Shown here in pieces: positions 23,399 through 36,751 of a stretch of 64,000 nucleotides of DNA. Source of the DNA: Todiramphus chloris collaris. Its lineage: Eukaryota > Chordata > Aves > Coraciiformes > Alcedinidae. Position numbers and translations under genes: made by a program. The stretch spans positions 54,364,772 to 54,428,771 of the forward strand of contig JANVCC010000020.1 in assembly GCA_025345505.1 (NCBI GenBank), given 5' to 3'. Positions within the stretch are counted from its first letter, which is position 1. Each line of letters opens with the position of its first letter. Below the pieces are notes generated by a model. The model was not told the origin of the DNA and ran no database searches. It saw only the letters and a list, made by a program, of their open reading frames with translations.

Positions 23399-26300
23399 CA
23401 CCTATGAAGTACTATGTGGTACAGAATACTTCTCGTTCTGCATTTGGGCAAAGCTCGTTGACTGGAGAAGGGTTTGAGAAATCACAGAATATTTGTGATT
23501 AGATGTTTTGTCTTCACCATGAACTCTGTGCTTAGGGACATTTCTTTCTAGGACCAGAGTTACAACATCTGCAGTCTCAGGCATCTCCTGCTCTGAGTCT
23601 GAAAAGGACTCAGAATACCAGCACAGGGAAGTTGAGATTTAATCTGAGATGACAGGGAAGCTAAGATCTCATTTGAGGTGATGGAAAGGCAGCAAGCCTG
23701 ACCAACCTATTTCACATTCCTGAAAGATAAGTACAGTCCAGCAAACAATGCAGCCCTCTCACAGTAGAGGCTGCTTAATGGAGGAAAAGTAAAACAAGAA
23801 TACCTGCACCCAGAATAGTGCCCTGTACAGACAAAAAAAAAAAAAAGCTATTTGTAAAACCACAAGCAGACAAATTTCACCTGGTTCACAACATTCTCAC
23901 TTTGTGCAAAAGTTTTGCATAGCTGCAATATCATGATAGCCAGCTCACCATGGGAAAGGAGGAGGGAGAAATGCATGGGGCAGAAGGCTCGTTTTTGGCT
24001 TCTGCATGGACATCATCGTGAAAATGTGGAGGCATGAATCACCAGTCAGCTCCAGGAGTGCTGAGGTGTGGAGTCTCTGTGACTGGCACCTGCAGAGATG
24101 AATAGATTCTCTGAGAAGGACTGCAGTGAATGACATAACACTTATGCAGATGGCACAGTCATAACCATTAAACAGTTATGACCAACCTGAGTGAGAGAGT
24201 GAAGAATGTGTGCCCAGGGTGATAAAATACACACACAAAGCTGAGAAAAATACACATATTCTGATGGTAGATGCATAGGTTATCAAAGATAAATGAGCCT
24301 TCACCACAATATGATCTGCTATCAGAGACCTAAGGCAGTTGGTTGGTTTCTGAACTTTGACTCACAGATTCCCATATAGTCCCAGTTAGCTGGAGAGAGA
24401 GGTGGAAAAACAAAGCCATAAGCTCTTTTAGCACAGTGAGTGTAGTCCAGCAAATGGTTTCTCCTCCTCTCCATCCCTGACCCCATTTAAAAGCTATCTT
24501 AAATATTCCTAGGGACCCACTGGTCCATAAAGAAAAAAAAGCTAAAGAAAACATAATCTTTCAAGGGCTGACATTACCTAGTTCCCAGCACAACTACAGA
24601 CTAGTTGCAATGAAATGCAACAACCTGATGGGAATTAGAAAGCTGTCTTTTAACTGCCATTATTATCTCTAAAGCTTCTCTAATAGCAATCCCAGAATAC
24701 AAGTTTAAAGAAAAATCATTTTAATGGAGGACCCAGTACTACATTTTTATATTGCACCAAGTCAAGCTATTGATTAGCTTTACATTCATTTTAAAAGCAC
24801 AAAGAATTTGTCATGACTTTTCTCCCTTTGATATCTGTGTCCATCAGCAATTGCATCAGTTTTCTGCTGAGCTGCTGAGCAAAGTTAAATGATAATGTGC
24901 TTTCTCTCCCTTACTTTTGATTCCAGCTCACTTCAGCAATCTCAACCAGCCACTTCCTGCCTCCCCCATTGCACTGTCTGGCACTGACTTCAGACAAGTC
25001 AATATGTTGAAATTATATCTGTATCAGGCATAATTAATCATATAGCTTTCTGCTTTGTAATGTTATTTGAACTTCTGCTTGGTGTTTGCAAGTAGAAAGT
25101 AAAACAAAAGTACATTTAAAACTGCAACACTTGCCTCCCACCCTCCTTGTCAAGTTGGAGCTCCTTGGATTTCAGAGTATGAAATGATTATTTGGGAAGT
25201 CATTGCTCTTCAACGGTCCAGAACTAGGTCATTGAACTCTAGTAAGCTGATAATAGGTGGAGAGAAAACTCCAAGGGAAATACATGGTTTTAGAATCAGC
25301 TACATGCAGAGACACTTTGTATAGAGTCAGCCTGGAAACACACAGGTAGTTTTTTCAGCATCAGGCAGAGCCTGGTGCTCCGTGCATAAGTGAAAATACC
25401 TTAGAGGTGGTGCACATGGAACCCAACTCTGAGTCGCAGCTCTGCCTCTATGGCTGCTGTTCTCTAGGGCACATAGTAATTTATAGCCATTAGAGGCCAG
25501 CAGTAAATTACTACCCTGGCTTTGAGTCAAGCTCTCTGACCAGCCACTGGAGACTCAGTGGGAGGGGAGCGTGGAGAGCAAGAAGTGGTTTGCATCCATC
25601 CCTTGTCCATTCCACCCTCATCTACTTCTAGAAAGCAAACAAATACACAAGTAATGTTTTTTTTCTTACTGGGCACTAGTCTCAAAGCTCTGAACTACCC
25701 TCCCACAGTGGGAGAATGGGAGCTTTTTTCCCTTGTGCAGGAGTACAGAACAAATGCAAAAAGGATACTGTGTGCCATCACCATCTCCTTGGGTGAGGTA
25801 TCTCCTACCTTTGAGCCGGCACCAAAGGAGCTCAAGGAGTTCAGGATGCAATGATGATGTGGCACCCCAATGAATGAAACTGTTCAGAAACCCACCAACA
25901 CTTGTTCCTCTCGCACAGGGTCTCTGCTGAACTCAGCGCAGCAGTACACTCAAGAGTACAGCCCACAAAATCCACTTCGAACCACTGGGATTGTCCTTCA
26001 GCTCAGTGGGTTACAGGGATCTGAATAGTACTGTTCCCACCTGGTATGGGGCTCCAGCTAGCACCCATCTCAATCCTTCCATTGTAAATCTGTCCAAAAC
26101 CTATGGGAGAGAATCCTTACCAAGGGCTCAGGCAGCTGCTTGGGTGCTTCTTGTAGGTGTTTTAGGAAAAAAAGGTGTCATTCAGCAGAAATCAATCTTT
26201 CATATAATCCATAACACAGGAGCCTCTAAAACACTGCAAACAAAAAATAAAGCAACAACAAAACCTCATTTTTTTTAAAGCATCCCAAACAATTTTACAG

Positions 26301-29189
26301 AGATTAATTACCCTTATTCATTTTTGCCTTTCCATATATTTCAGCTGTCCCTCAGAAACTAATCCACTGGATTTCAAATTATGGCACAATTAGCATGAAA
26401 TTAATTAGCACCTGACCTATCCCCTATTTTTCCTCCAGCTGAGACCACCAACTTTTAATACAAGCCTAAAGCAAGAACTCTAAGACTAATGCAGCAAATG
26501 GGACAAAGAACTTTTAAATTAAAGAGAGTTTTTTTAAAATGCAGTTTACAGCCATAAACATTTTCCTGACAACAACCCCAAAAACTCAAGTCCTTGAACA
26601 AATTGTAGAGAAATATTTCACATCCCCGCAACACACAGAGAGTTCATTTGTAAGGACTGCAATCATCCCTCCCATCTTTTAAAATACTCATGTCCTTTCA
26701 AAAGTGGAGTGTCTCATTATCAATTAGCAATGCCTTTTAATCTCATCATGCAATGTTTCTGTTCCATGTAACCTTTCCAGACACCTGTAAGGATTTTTAA
26801 GTCCATCATATATATATAATCAGTCCCCCAACTGTATCTTAACCTTCACAATTCCTGCATCATTTATAGAGCTCTGCAGTCTCTCTTTGCCACTGTACAT
26901 ATTTTCCACATTCCTTCAGGCTCCTATTCACTATCTAGTACTCAAACTTCTTCCCCCTCTTCCTCTTCAGAAGAGTTCAGCCATCATTAACCAAATGCTC
27001 CTGCTATTTTTTTTTCACAATTGCTTCTATCACTGCCATCTCTGTTTCCCATATGGAGCCTGTGATTCACAGATGTCCCATGAAGTCTTTTGTTTACCCT
27101 GGCTGAAGTGGCATACGGCAGCCTCACAGAATCATCTCCTCCCACAGAACACAAGTTTTAAATTGGAAAACAAGACCTGTGCTCAAAGAATTAGTCAAAA
27201 GGAACCTTATCTCTTGACCTGACATGATCAGTGGTTGTTACTGCCTCTGCAAAATCTAGTAACACACTCTCCCCTACCTTGAAATGACACAAATACCTGA
27301 CGCAAATATCACTGCCTGTACACTAGAAAGCAACATGAGAGACACAGCTTCAACAGGAGGATTTTACAGACTTGAAAAAGAACCATCTGGATGATACCAC
27401 CATCACAGCAGCAAAACAAGCAGCTTAGATAAAGCTTACAGTAGAAATGGGACTTAAATAAAAAAGGTCATGTGAAGGCACCACAGAGAAAACAAGAAGA
27501 CTTAAAATATGGAAGGTTATAGAAGATGCATACAGAGCAGCTCTTAGAGAACCTACATACGCCCATATAGATTCAATATATACCATACAGAGAGTTCATA
27601 CAGAACAGTTCATTCTCTCATCAGGGAGACTACATTTGATCAACAAAGCTGCAATGCTGTTAGCCTTCAAGAACACTAAAACTCACCGTGAAACCACAGA
27701 GAAGAAAAAACAGAAAGAGATAAGAAAAAAAGTGTTCTATACAAACTAAATATATTTTCAAGATTAGATTTTCACTTCACAATTCTTTGGTTCACCTGGA
27801 CATTTACTGGTGTTATGGACTGACAACTCTGGTTTTATAGACTACACTGACTGTTCTTTCACTCTGTGGTTGCCAATACTGTTTTCACATCTTTTGGTTT
27901 CTTTTTCTCCAACATGACATGAGAGCACTCTGCATTTTTGTGAGGTGGCAACAACAGGTGCCCCAATTCACAGCCCTCCAAATCTTATCTCCTGCTATTT
28001 GTCTTCCTTTTGGTAAAAGAGAATCAAAATAATTTGTTTGTTCCCTTCCAAACTCAGAGAGATGAGGTGTCCAGGGAAAATCAGAGAAGGAAAACAACAT
28101 CAGTAGGCTCAGCCTAGTCCAACAGTGGAAGAAACCTGCCTTATGCCCATGTGCGTTTTGGCCAGAGAAGGATGGAAGCACAGTTCTCTACCTGCTGAGG
28201 TTGCCTGTCACGCACACAGATGTCATCTGCTGTTCAGGATCAGGTACAAGAAGAGGGGAAACAGCAGGACCTGTTACAAAACAATAGTGCCCCAAACAGG
28301 TACTGCAGTTACACATGTTGACACAACACAGACTGTCAATGCATTTCTGCTGTTCACATCTCCATGTTGTTTGCCCAGTTCCCAGAAAAAGTAGGCAATT
28401 TCACAGGCTTTATTTAGCAAGATGTCAAACTGATGAACCAAAATGAAGTGTCCTTTAAATTCATTTCTCTTCTCCTACCCTAAATATTTCTCTCAGAATG
28501 GAAGAGTTTATGATAACCCAACTCACACTAACCCTTCACCTCTCCAGAATCAACAATATTAATTCTTATTAATAAAGTCTATTTTAAATATTTTTTTTCA
28601 TCTCCTAAGAAAACAAATTTCATCCTTGAATGTTCCACTGATCTACAGTAAGTAAATAGGCATTAGGGAGAAACATTTTTTATTTATTTACTTGCCACTT
28701 AGAATTTAATCCTGGGATTCTAAAGGGATGATTATAAATTTCTTTATCAGTCCCTAGGGTATATTTTGAATGTAGGACTTTTTGAAGATAGGACTCTTGC
28801 ACTCCAGGATGCTCGTGCATTATGGCTTTAGAAAGATTGTAGCTAAATAGCACTCATTTATTATAAAGAGTGATAAGTAGTAATTCCAGGGCACACACTA
28901 GATGAGATTTCATCACTTTCTAGTCTCTGTGGAGTGCAGAATTTATCTGAGAGCTTTCCAAAGCCTGCTTACATACAGCACATGCTCATTAAGGGAGTTC
29001 CTGGCAAAACCTTGCTGGTTTTGGTGCTTCTTTGATGGAATACAAGCTTCCATAAAGTCGAGTCAAGATTTATGGCCACATAGGATTGTGGACAATCTGA
29101 CCTCTTACACTGGAAAAACTCATATCAGTGGTTGATTCATTCAAACTTTCATTCCTCTTGAAAATCAAAGAATAGGGTTTTAGTGGAAG
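23399..29189. other. Unique DNA, no gene seen; two candidate conserved blocks
   Basis: Nearly 6 kb without a recognised transposon, apart from an A14 run near 23833-23846. Two AT-rich, microsatellite-free blocks (about 24600-25120 and 26290-26700) look like possible conserved non-coding DNA. Open frames such as 25558-25854, 26887-27222 and 27885-28181 have no recognisable domain. Confidence 0.5.
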
Positions 29190-29330
29190 ATGGCTTAAGG
29201 TTGCCATGCTGGAAAGGACCACAGAGACTACTGCAGTCAGTTATATACAATTGCAAGCATTAAGTCTGTTTGAACATCAGCTTCTATCACCATAGGCCAT
29301 AAAACTCCCTCCTGACTACAGAAATAAAAA
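29190..29330 (-). mobile_element. Possible very old CR1/L3-type LINE 3' end
   Basis: The text catgctggaaaggaccacagag resembles the reverse complement of CR1/L3 3' UTRs ('ctggaaaggacc...'). Little else aligns by eye. This is a weak call that may be chance. Confidence 0.25.
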
Positions 29331-29410
29331 GTTTAAATCTTAAAAGGCTGAAAATGTTGAAGACCTCATCAAATATCCAGAAAAGCAGTGGTTAATCTGT
29401 CTTCCAACTT

Positions 29411-29440
29411 AAAAAAATAAAAATAAAAAAAATATATATA
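29411..29440 (+). repeat. A-rich / (TA)n low-complexity tract
   Basis: An A-rich run with scattered T passes into tatatata. Confidence 0.85.
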
Positions 29441-30570
29441 CAATTAAGCCTCATTTCCTGCCAGCCCTTTTCCTAGGAGAGGAAGAAGCCAACTACTGAA
29501 CAGAAACCTCTTCATTGACAGTACATCTAGGATATTGTTAGGTCATGGTGTTGGATAAACTAGACATAGGTTTTCCAGATCTCTGATCATTGGCCTAATG
29601 TCCTTTTCTAAGCCCTTCATGATCTGACAGCATAACTTCAGCAGAAATAGACAGCAAGGAACTGGAATAAAATAAGTAAGCTCTTAAAGAAACATATTTC
29701 TACTATATTACCAAGGAGTAGGAGGATGTGATCCAATGTGAAGAAGTAAAAGAAATGGCTGCACCGTGATACAATCTTGCCTAAATGCTTTGGAGACTCC
29801 AGGTCCCCAGTGCATATCAACACACAGCCTGAAAGAGTAGCTAGGCCAGAACACTAGGTTGCTTACAGGATATCAAAATGTGTCACTGGAAAACATTAGG
29901 CTGATATCTAACAGATGACATTTGACAGTAAAAATGATTGTTGACATGGTGTTTGCCTTCTGGGAGATGTTACTGGTCTGACATGCATCTGCAATACATG
30001 CAGGTATGGAGTGTAACCTTGCTGTGGATGGCCTCCAACCTGCTATGCAGGTACTTCCAGGATACAAAGCCTTTGAATAACAGTCTTTTTCATTTAATTT
30101 ATTAATCATTTTCATGCTCATATTAATTAATGACTAATCACATTCATTGGAGCCAGGTGCTGAACAAATGTCAAATGTCTCAGCAGTGCAGAGCACCATG
30201 GGCCCTTGCCACGTGTAGAGAAACGCAGGAGTAGAGACCACTTCTGTCTCTTCATTATGTTATTTCTGGATTCCTATGGCTCAATTTGAAGTACAACTTC
30301 GGTGCTCAGAGTTACAGACTACAGTCTTACTGCATAAGGAGTCCTGCAAACACAGGACGCTACAGCAGTCTCTGTCCCAAAAATATCTATTATACTTTGC
30401 CATGAAGGTAAAATAGAGTCACCCTGTTTGCACTACCACTGTTCTTTCAGTGTTTTGATATGGAGGCCCTGAACTGCATTTGCAATCACAGTAACATAAT
30501 GTTCACCATGTAAACCAGTTAGAACTATCAATTCTTGTTTAATGTGGGGTTAATGAAGAAGAGAAAGATC
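29441..30570. other. Unique DNA, no gene seen
   Basis: Open frames at 29638-29823 and 29873-30121 (both minus) are short and unrecognised. No repeat or regulatory element is supported. Confidence 0.55.
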
Positions 30571-30662
30571 AGTGACTTTTCGCAAAACACTGTGGAAAAT
30601 GATAGCATAACTGGGAATAGAATCCTCATCTGCAGAGTCCTGCATGGCATCTTCACTATACT
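30571..30662 (-). mobile_element. MIR SINE relic, minus strand
   Basis: Read left to right, the elements agtgacttttcgcaaaacac, then ctgggaatagaatcctcatc, then tgcagagtcctgcatggc follow the reverse complement of an amniote MIR (gtgacttgcccaaggtcac, then gggaatagaacccaggtctc, then gagtcc, then agtgc) in order and spacing. This covers the tRNA-related B-box region and part of the core. It is strongly diverged, as expected for an element that predates amniote diversification. Confidence 0.55.
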
Positions 30663-31610
30663 GTCAAAATTGCTTAAACTGAGAATTTCTCTGCTGACAC
30701 CTGATTGCACACAGGAGCACATGGGCTCAGTTTTCTTTATCTCATTTGCAAACCAGAATTTGGAGACTAAATTCCTGTCCCTAGGTAAACAGAGACTCAG
30801 TTAATGCTTTGAATCCCATGGTATGGAGCAGGAAACTCCCGTCTCTTCTAGAACCTATTTAAGATGGACACAAAGAGTTCAGCCAGGCAGATCATGCACA
30901 CAACAAATACTTAAAGCCTATGAGAAAACCCTCCAAAGGCTCATCTTGTTTCTTGAAGAGCCAATGCACAGAGTTCCCTGCGATGCCTTTCATGATCTCT
31001 ATTGTTCACAGTGCACTAAAGTAATGAATAGCCTTTATTTTTCCAAGTTTCAGTCACAGAATTCACATGCTAGCATTAAAAGGAAAACAAAAGTGCAAAA
31101 ATGCCAAGATACTATGTAACACACAGCCCTTCATCACTTGCATTGATGCACAGTGTTACAAATTTTATCTAATCAACTGACATTTTAAGTAGTGGAGAAT
31201 TTAACAAGAATAACAATGTGGTGACAATTTAGTCTTTCTTCCCCCTCCATAAAAAACACTGTCTTCTGTTTGGTCTAGATTCAGGTCAAGACATTTCACT
31301 AATTTGCTAGTCATTAAAAAGATATTTTTATACCCAGCCTGTAATATTATACTCTTCAGTGATTATGATAGTTCCCAACAGAATTCCAGACTTGAAAATT
31401 AAGGCTGGGAAGCTGAGCTGCAATTATGATTCTTTAAATAATTCCACAAAAGTAGAACCACTGTTAAATTATTTATAGTCTTTGATCTTGTCACTGATCT
31501 ACTGAAATCTTCACATCACTGAAGCTAAATATTTTCAAACAGAAATGGGATAGGTTACTTCCCCCGCCCTTCTGTCACTGCAAGAGCCGAGGAAAATAAC
31601 GGTGCCAGGG

Positions 31611-31650
31611 GCCAAATTCTTAGTCACTTTGGTGTAAGCTCCTTCAGACA
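31611..31650. mobile_element. Possible relic of an amniote MITE-like repeat
   Basis: The text gccaaattcttagtcacttt followed by ggtgtaagctcc resembles the reptile and bird repeat 'gccaaattctgctctcagttacaccggtgtaaat'. Only about 40 bases are readable. Identification is from memory and tentative. Confidence 0.35.
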
Positions 31651-32270
31651 AACTTGTGTGAAAATTTTTCCTCTGGGGCTTAAACACATTCAGAGATAAG
31701 TCTTTCATCGCAGCACCTTGAAAGGTTAATAAAGTAGCAGTTATTTTTAAAATGGATTTCCTTCCAAAGTAACATTATTCCCAGTATTTTACAAAACAGA
31801 AAAAGTTCCTTCAATTCTGCATCTTGCACAGCTACAGGCAAGCAGAGATTTGAGACACTCCACACAGGACACCGGCCCTCATGAAGCTTTGTGGATCTGC
31901 ACCAGGAAGGTGAGCGAGCCTTGCACAAGCAGTTCAACCACTCTGCCAAACCTTGGACAATGCCATAGGACATAGAGAGGCACCAAATGTGGCACCTCAA
32001 GTGAGGCCAGGGGCATACATGAAAATGCAGTCTGTGCTAAACTGTGTGGTTAAAAACAAAGCAACAAAACCCCTGTAATTTGTGGTCTAATCAGTCAAAA
32101 TCTGCCAGTCATGGATATGGACTATTCACAGTTACTATCAAGAGCCCTGACCAAAAAACTACTCTTCAGTGAAAACTGTGCTTCTCAGTTAAAAACATCT
32201 TACAAAGTCAGATTCAGAAGCTTGGTGTAAATTAGAGGCTCAGGTGCAGGATAAAGCTATGCTGTTTGGG

Positions 32271-32297
32271 AAAAAAAAAAAAAAGAAAAAAAAAAAA
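32271..32297 (+). repeat. Poly(A) tract (A14 G A12)
   Basis: A run of A interrupted by one G. No retrocopy is recognisable on its left. Confidence 0.95.
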
Positions 32298-32730
32298 GTT
32301 ACCTCTAATTAGCTGAGCCCTGGTATTTTAGACAAGACAACAAAGCTTAAATGCCCTTCACTGGAGGCAAAAACCAGGTTGCATCATGTTGCCACCCAGG
32401 AAGCCTACCTAACTGCATGTATACAATTACAACAGCTCTGCTGACTGATAACTTGTTAAATTGACATCATTTGACTGTGTCAGGGTCCTAAGACTAATGA
32501 AACATGTAAAGCATGGCAGAAGTAAATAGCAGCTTTCCAGGAAACCCTTAATTTGCATTCTAATTCATGCAATGTGGGGCAGAAGTCACAAATAAAGGAT
32601 TCAATCACAACTCACTGTATAATAGGCAGACTGGTTTCACATACCTGATCTGACAGGAAAGTGATAATGTGGGGTTATGGAAGATGCCAGATCTAAACAA
32701 GCGAGTGACAAAGAGGCACATCACCAAAAG

Positions 32731-32746
32731 AAAAAAAAAAAAAAAA
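32731..32746 (+). repeat. Poly(A) tract, 16 bases
   Basis: Uninterrupted A16 after aaaag. No retrocopy is seen beside it. Confidence 0.95.
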
Positions 32747-33206
32747 TCATGATGCAATTTGTCTCTGAAATTTTCCTTCCCCCAAAATAAAACATATTAT
32801 TTTTAGCAGATGACAAGTGCAAAGAAAATTTCATCTAAAGGTGTCCTAGCAGGTGTGACAAACAAACAGGATTTGAACATTCCACCTTCAGGATTTTTAC
32901 CCCTGGAGATGAGGAGAGTAGTTCTCATACATATCCTGAATACCACAGTAAAGATTCAAATCACACTTTTCCAATGGCTTGCAGAAGTCTTCCCAGAATA
33001 GCTGCCACCACCAAGGAACTCCAAATGCCCAAAATGACCCTTACAGCGCATTCAACTGAGAGACTGAATAGGGAAAAAGAGAATCTGGAAGACCTCAATA
33101 GCATGTCAGGGTATGTGAACAATACCGAAACACCTGAGCACCGTGTCTGAATCCTGCTATTATATTTGTCAGCTCTGTCACAGAGAGCATATCATCTGCA
33201 AAAGTC

Positions 33207-33228
33207 TTTTTTTTTTTTTTTTTTTTTT
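33207..33228 (+). repeat. Poly(T) tract, 22 bases
   Basis: The longest homopolymer in the window. No recognisable minus-strand retrocopy lies to its right. Confidence 0.95.
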
Positions 33229-36200
33229 GATCAGGCAAAGTTTGAGGATGGATTCCTGGTTTCCTCTCACCTGTAGCCTTATTATATATCTCCATTACAG
33301 CATTTCAGGGACCATATTTGCGCAGTCAATGTTGACTGGTAAGCTCTGAACATGATGGGGCAGCAGAAAAGGGGGCTGGTTGCATTTAGCCACAGTAAAC
33401 TAATCTACATAAAACCATTCAGAAATTCAATTTTGATTTCCTTTCTGTGTGGGATAATACATGTGGTTTATGTTACTTCGAGAACACTTTGGTAACTGGT
33501 CTGTCATATTTATTAAATGTAATCAAGTCAAGAAAAGAACAAGCAATTAAGTTACTTGTTTTCTAATTAAAAATAAACAAAATTATTTAAAATATCCTGC
33601 TTTTCCTCCCTGCTGAAACTACAGTAGAAAAACTAGCCTATATAAGTGACAGAAGTTTGTTGCAAACCGAGCTGATGGAATGAAAGGGGACAGTAAGCAT
33701 AAGTACCTTAATTAAAATAAAGTCCATCATTGCTTTTAACTACTTTGCTGCATTTGCTTTATGTTTCCCCACTACCCTACCAACAAGCAGGAAGACTTTC
33801 CGTGGCACCCTCTGAGCTTGTTCCTTTTTGTGAAAAATACTTCTTTAGTGGCTCTTTGTTTTTGCAACCATAGTGATATACTGGTGGAAGTCTCAGTATT
33901 AGAAATAAGTATCAGTCTTTGTTTAATTTCTGTAAGCCAGGACAAAATCACTGATGTTTCTGCACACATAACTTTCATTAGGAGCAATATACAACGGAAA
34001 ATACATGAGACTAATGCCTTTTATTGTTCTTATTATGTCTTCATGTAATTAGAAGGCTGAAAGCTTTGGAGGTGTTTAGCAAAGATCCCAGGGAAAAAAC
34101 ACTGATGACTATGAAAAAGACAAATTTGTGCATACCAGGACAATAACTACCAGTCTGTTTGGAAAAGCAAAAGTATTATATTTTGAGGTTTTTGTCTGTA
34201 TCCATTTTGTTAAATTGCTTAAGATGTGTTACTTTGGTAACTATCCATCTAACTAATCAACACTGTGAGGGAAGAAAGCCTATTCTGGAAATTTAATACA
34301 TTAATCCAGAAAGCTTCAATCTAAACAGACAGTAACTAGCTGCCCAAGCACCCAGTGTCTCTCACCAAAGCTACTGGAGACTAGAGATAACATTCCAAAG
34401 CCAGACAAGCAGTGCCAAAAATACCTGTAAAAAAGAAGTGCAAGCTCTTCTTTGGACCAAATATTTCAAGGATTTTCCTTAAAATTCATACAAATTATTT
34501 TTACATAGGACTTCGAGATTTCCTTTAGGGCTTGTAAGCACTCCGTATTAAGAAAAAAAACCTTAATAACACAGAATTGATATAAATAAAGTTCCACCAC
34601 ATCACTTTTGCGATTCAAGGATATAATGATATTTTACAGCAAACAGGTAGAAGCAACAGTTAGTCCAGGTGCTGAATTGAAATCAGACCAAATCTTCCCT
34701 CTCCATGAGCGATGCTGCACCTCATCCTTGGGGAAGGGCAGACAGAAGGCAACCCGCTCCTCCTCCTCTACACAAGGACACAGGAGCTGTTTCCTCTCCA
34801 GGAGACCAGTCTGGGCCATCATCCAGATTACTTTTAAGCAATGCTCTCCTGGGGTTTGCTGGAGAGCACGTGGAAAATGCAAAGATGTGCTCAATGCTGG
34901 CTCTGGCAGCCTCAGCTGGCAGCCACATCCAGCTGCATTAACACTGTAGCAGAGGCCAGACCCAGGAACACTGGTGCTGAACCCCAACACTGGGGCAATC
35001 CACCCATGCCCCATCTCACCACCATGGCCACAAATAGAGGACCCATCACCAGGATTAGTAGACCACAAAGGGTTAACCAGCTGAGTATGTTGAGGCATAT
35101 TCCAGATTAGCAGAGGAGCACACAGTATTCACAAGAGGGGAGCTAAAATGATTTGCTGTTTAGGAGCCATTTCATGCCACCCTCAGACAAGTCTCTTGTT
35201 GAAGTCAGAAGGACACGCCTCTGGTTATGGACTGCAGCAGGATTTGGCTTTGGCTCTGAAGAAAAGAGATTCATAGAGGAAGCTTCTGGTAGCAGCATGT
35301 ACACAAGGGAAGTTGGGCACAGCAGCATTTTTCTTTCAAAATCTCCATGCTCCTGAAAGGCCACCCATGGGACATGGCCATCTCTTGTGTAGCTATTGTT
35401 TTCTGTGGATGTGTGCCATGTATTAACAGCCAGGGTGGAGCAGAGTGAGCTCCTAGGCCTTTCACAGAGAAGATGAAGACTGCCCTCTGCCTTTCTGTCT
35501 TCAGAGGCCACTCGTAGTACAAACAAGGCAAAAAGCAGAGGACGGCAAGGGCGCAAAAATACAGCTACAGTATTACCATCCCAAAATAGGCTCCAACAGC
35601 ACCCAAGCTAATTCCTACAGCTGGCATGTCAGCAACAGAAGGAGCCTTCCTGAAAGAGCTGGAGGGCACCTGGAGCAGACTGCCCTAGAATGCTGGTTTA
35701 GGAACCACATTCTCCAAGTTAAGAAGCAGAGGCTGTACCCTAGCGAATCAGGAAATAAAAAAAGGGAGAGTTTCACATCCATGTTGTATTAACTGCATCA
35801 CTGCCAAGTTGAGCTTCTCCATGACAGAGAGGATGCAAAAAGGTAGAAGCTGAAATGAGGTGTCTTGAGCATCTGGGAAAAGCCATCAGCTGAGGATGGA
35901 GGTGCAGCAAAGCTTGCTCCCCTTACTTACCATAAATGCCCACAGAAGCAATAGTAGGACTAACTCCAGCTATCCCACCTTTGAAAAGGTAGAGATTTTA
36001 CAGTGTCCCCAAGGCTCAAAAGCCCTTCCTTAGAGCAGTGTTTTAAGAAATGCAGTTTGGATTTGTTTGCAACTTTGCACTTTGTTTCCCCCTTGGCTTT
36101 CTTTTTGGCGTAGGGTAAGCATTCCCCACAGAAGCAGAATGAGATTTAGCAACAGCAGGGTTATCAGAAGCCTTGTGTATCAAATAAACACATTTCTTGC

Positions 36201-36751
36201 AAATAGAAAACATACCACTCATAAATCAAGGGCCCAGCTCCAAGAGGCTCATTCCTGGAAAGGTTTCAGCACCCATGCATTTGGATGGCTGCTGCCCTCA
36301 GCCTGCCTGAAGGAAGTTTTGACCTAGGATATTAATACAGCTTATTTGATAGAAAGCTAACCAGGCTGAGACTCAAAGGTCTGTTTACATTGCAAGACTG
36401 CATGCCTTTGGGAGATTAACACCTACAGAAAAGGCATCTGTGTTTGTTTTGGGTGAGGCTACAATTTAAATTCTTATTTTATCACACAAACTAGATGTGA
36501 TAAATAATCAATGCCCTGTGATAGCTGGTACCAAGGAACTTGACTAGTTTTGTTTCATAGAATCATTATTCAGCACATCATTCTTTCCATGTTCATTTAT
36601 ATTTAAAGTCTGATCAGGCATTTATTTTCCTGAGACTTTTCTGCATTCATACATATGTTTTCATCTCTCATCATAAAGCAAAACTGCCTGGATTATGTCA
36701 GTTCTGTGCTTTCTTTGTACTGACATAAAATTATATTATATTGTTGCAAAA

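Larger units (their letters stand above)
30663..36751. other. Unique DNA, no gene seen; one GC-richer segment
   Basis: The stretch holds homopolymer tracts (32271-32297, 32731-32746, 33207-33228) and a weak MITE-like match near 31611-31650. From about 34640 to 36030 the sequence is noticeably GC-richer, with open frames on both strands (34634-35098 minus, 154 codons; 34608-34949 plus, 113 codons; 35143-35556 minus, 137 codons). None has a recognisable domain. An AT-rich block at about 33420-33780 may be conserved non-coding sequence. Confidence 0.5.

Noticed and set aside
33207..33228. Poly(T) as the tail of a minus-strand processed pseudogene
   Set aside because: No protein or small-RNA similarity could be recognised to its right, and no target duplication was seen.
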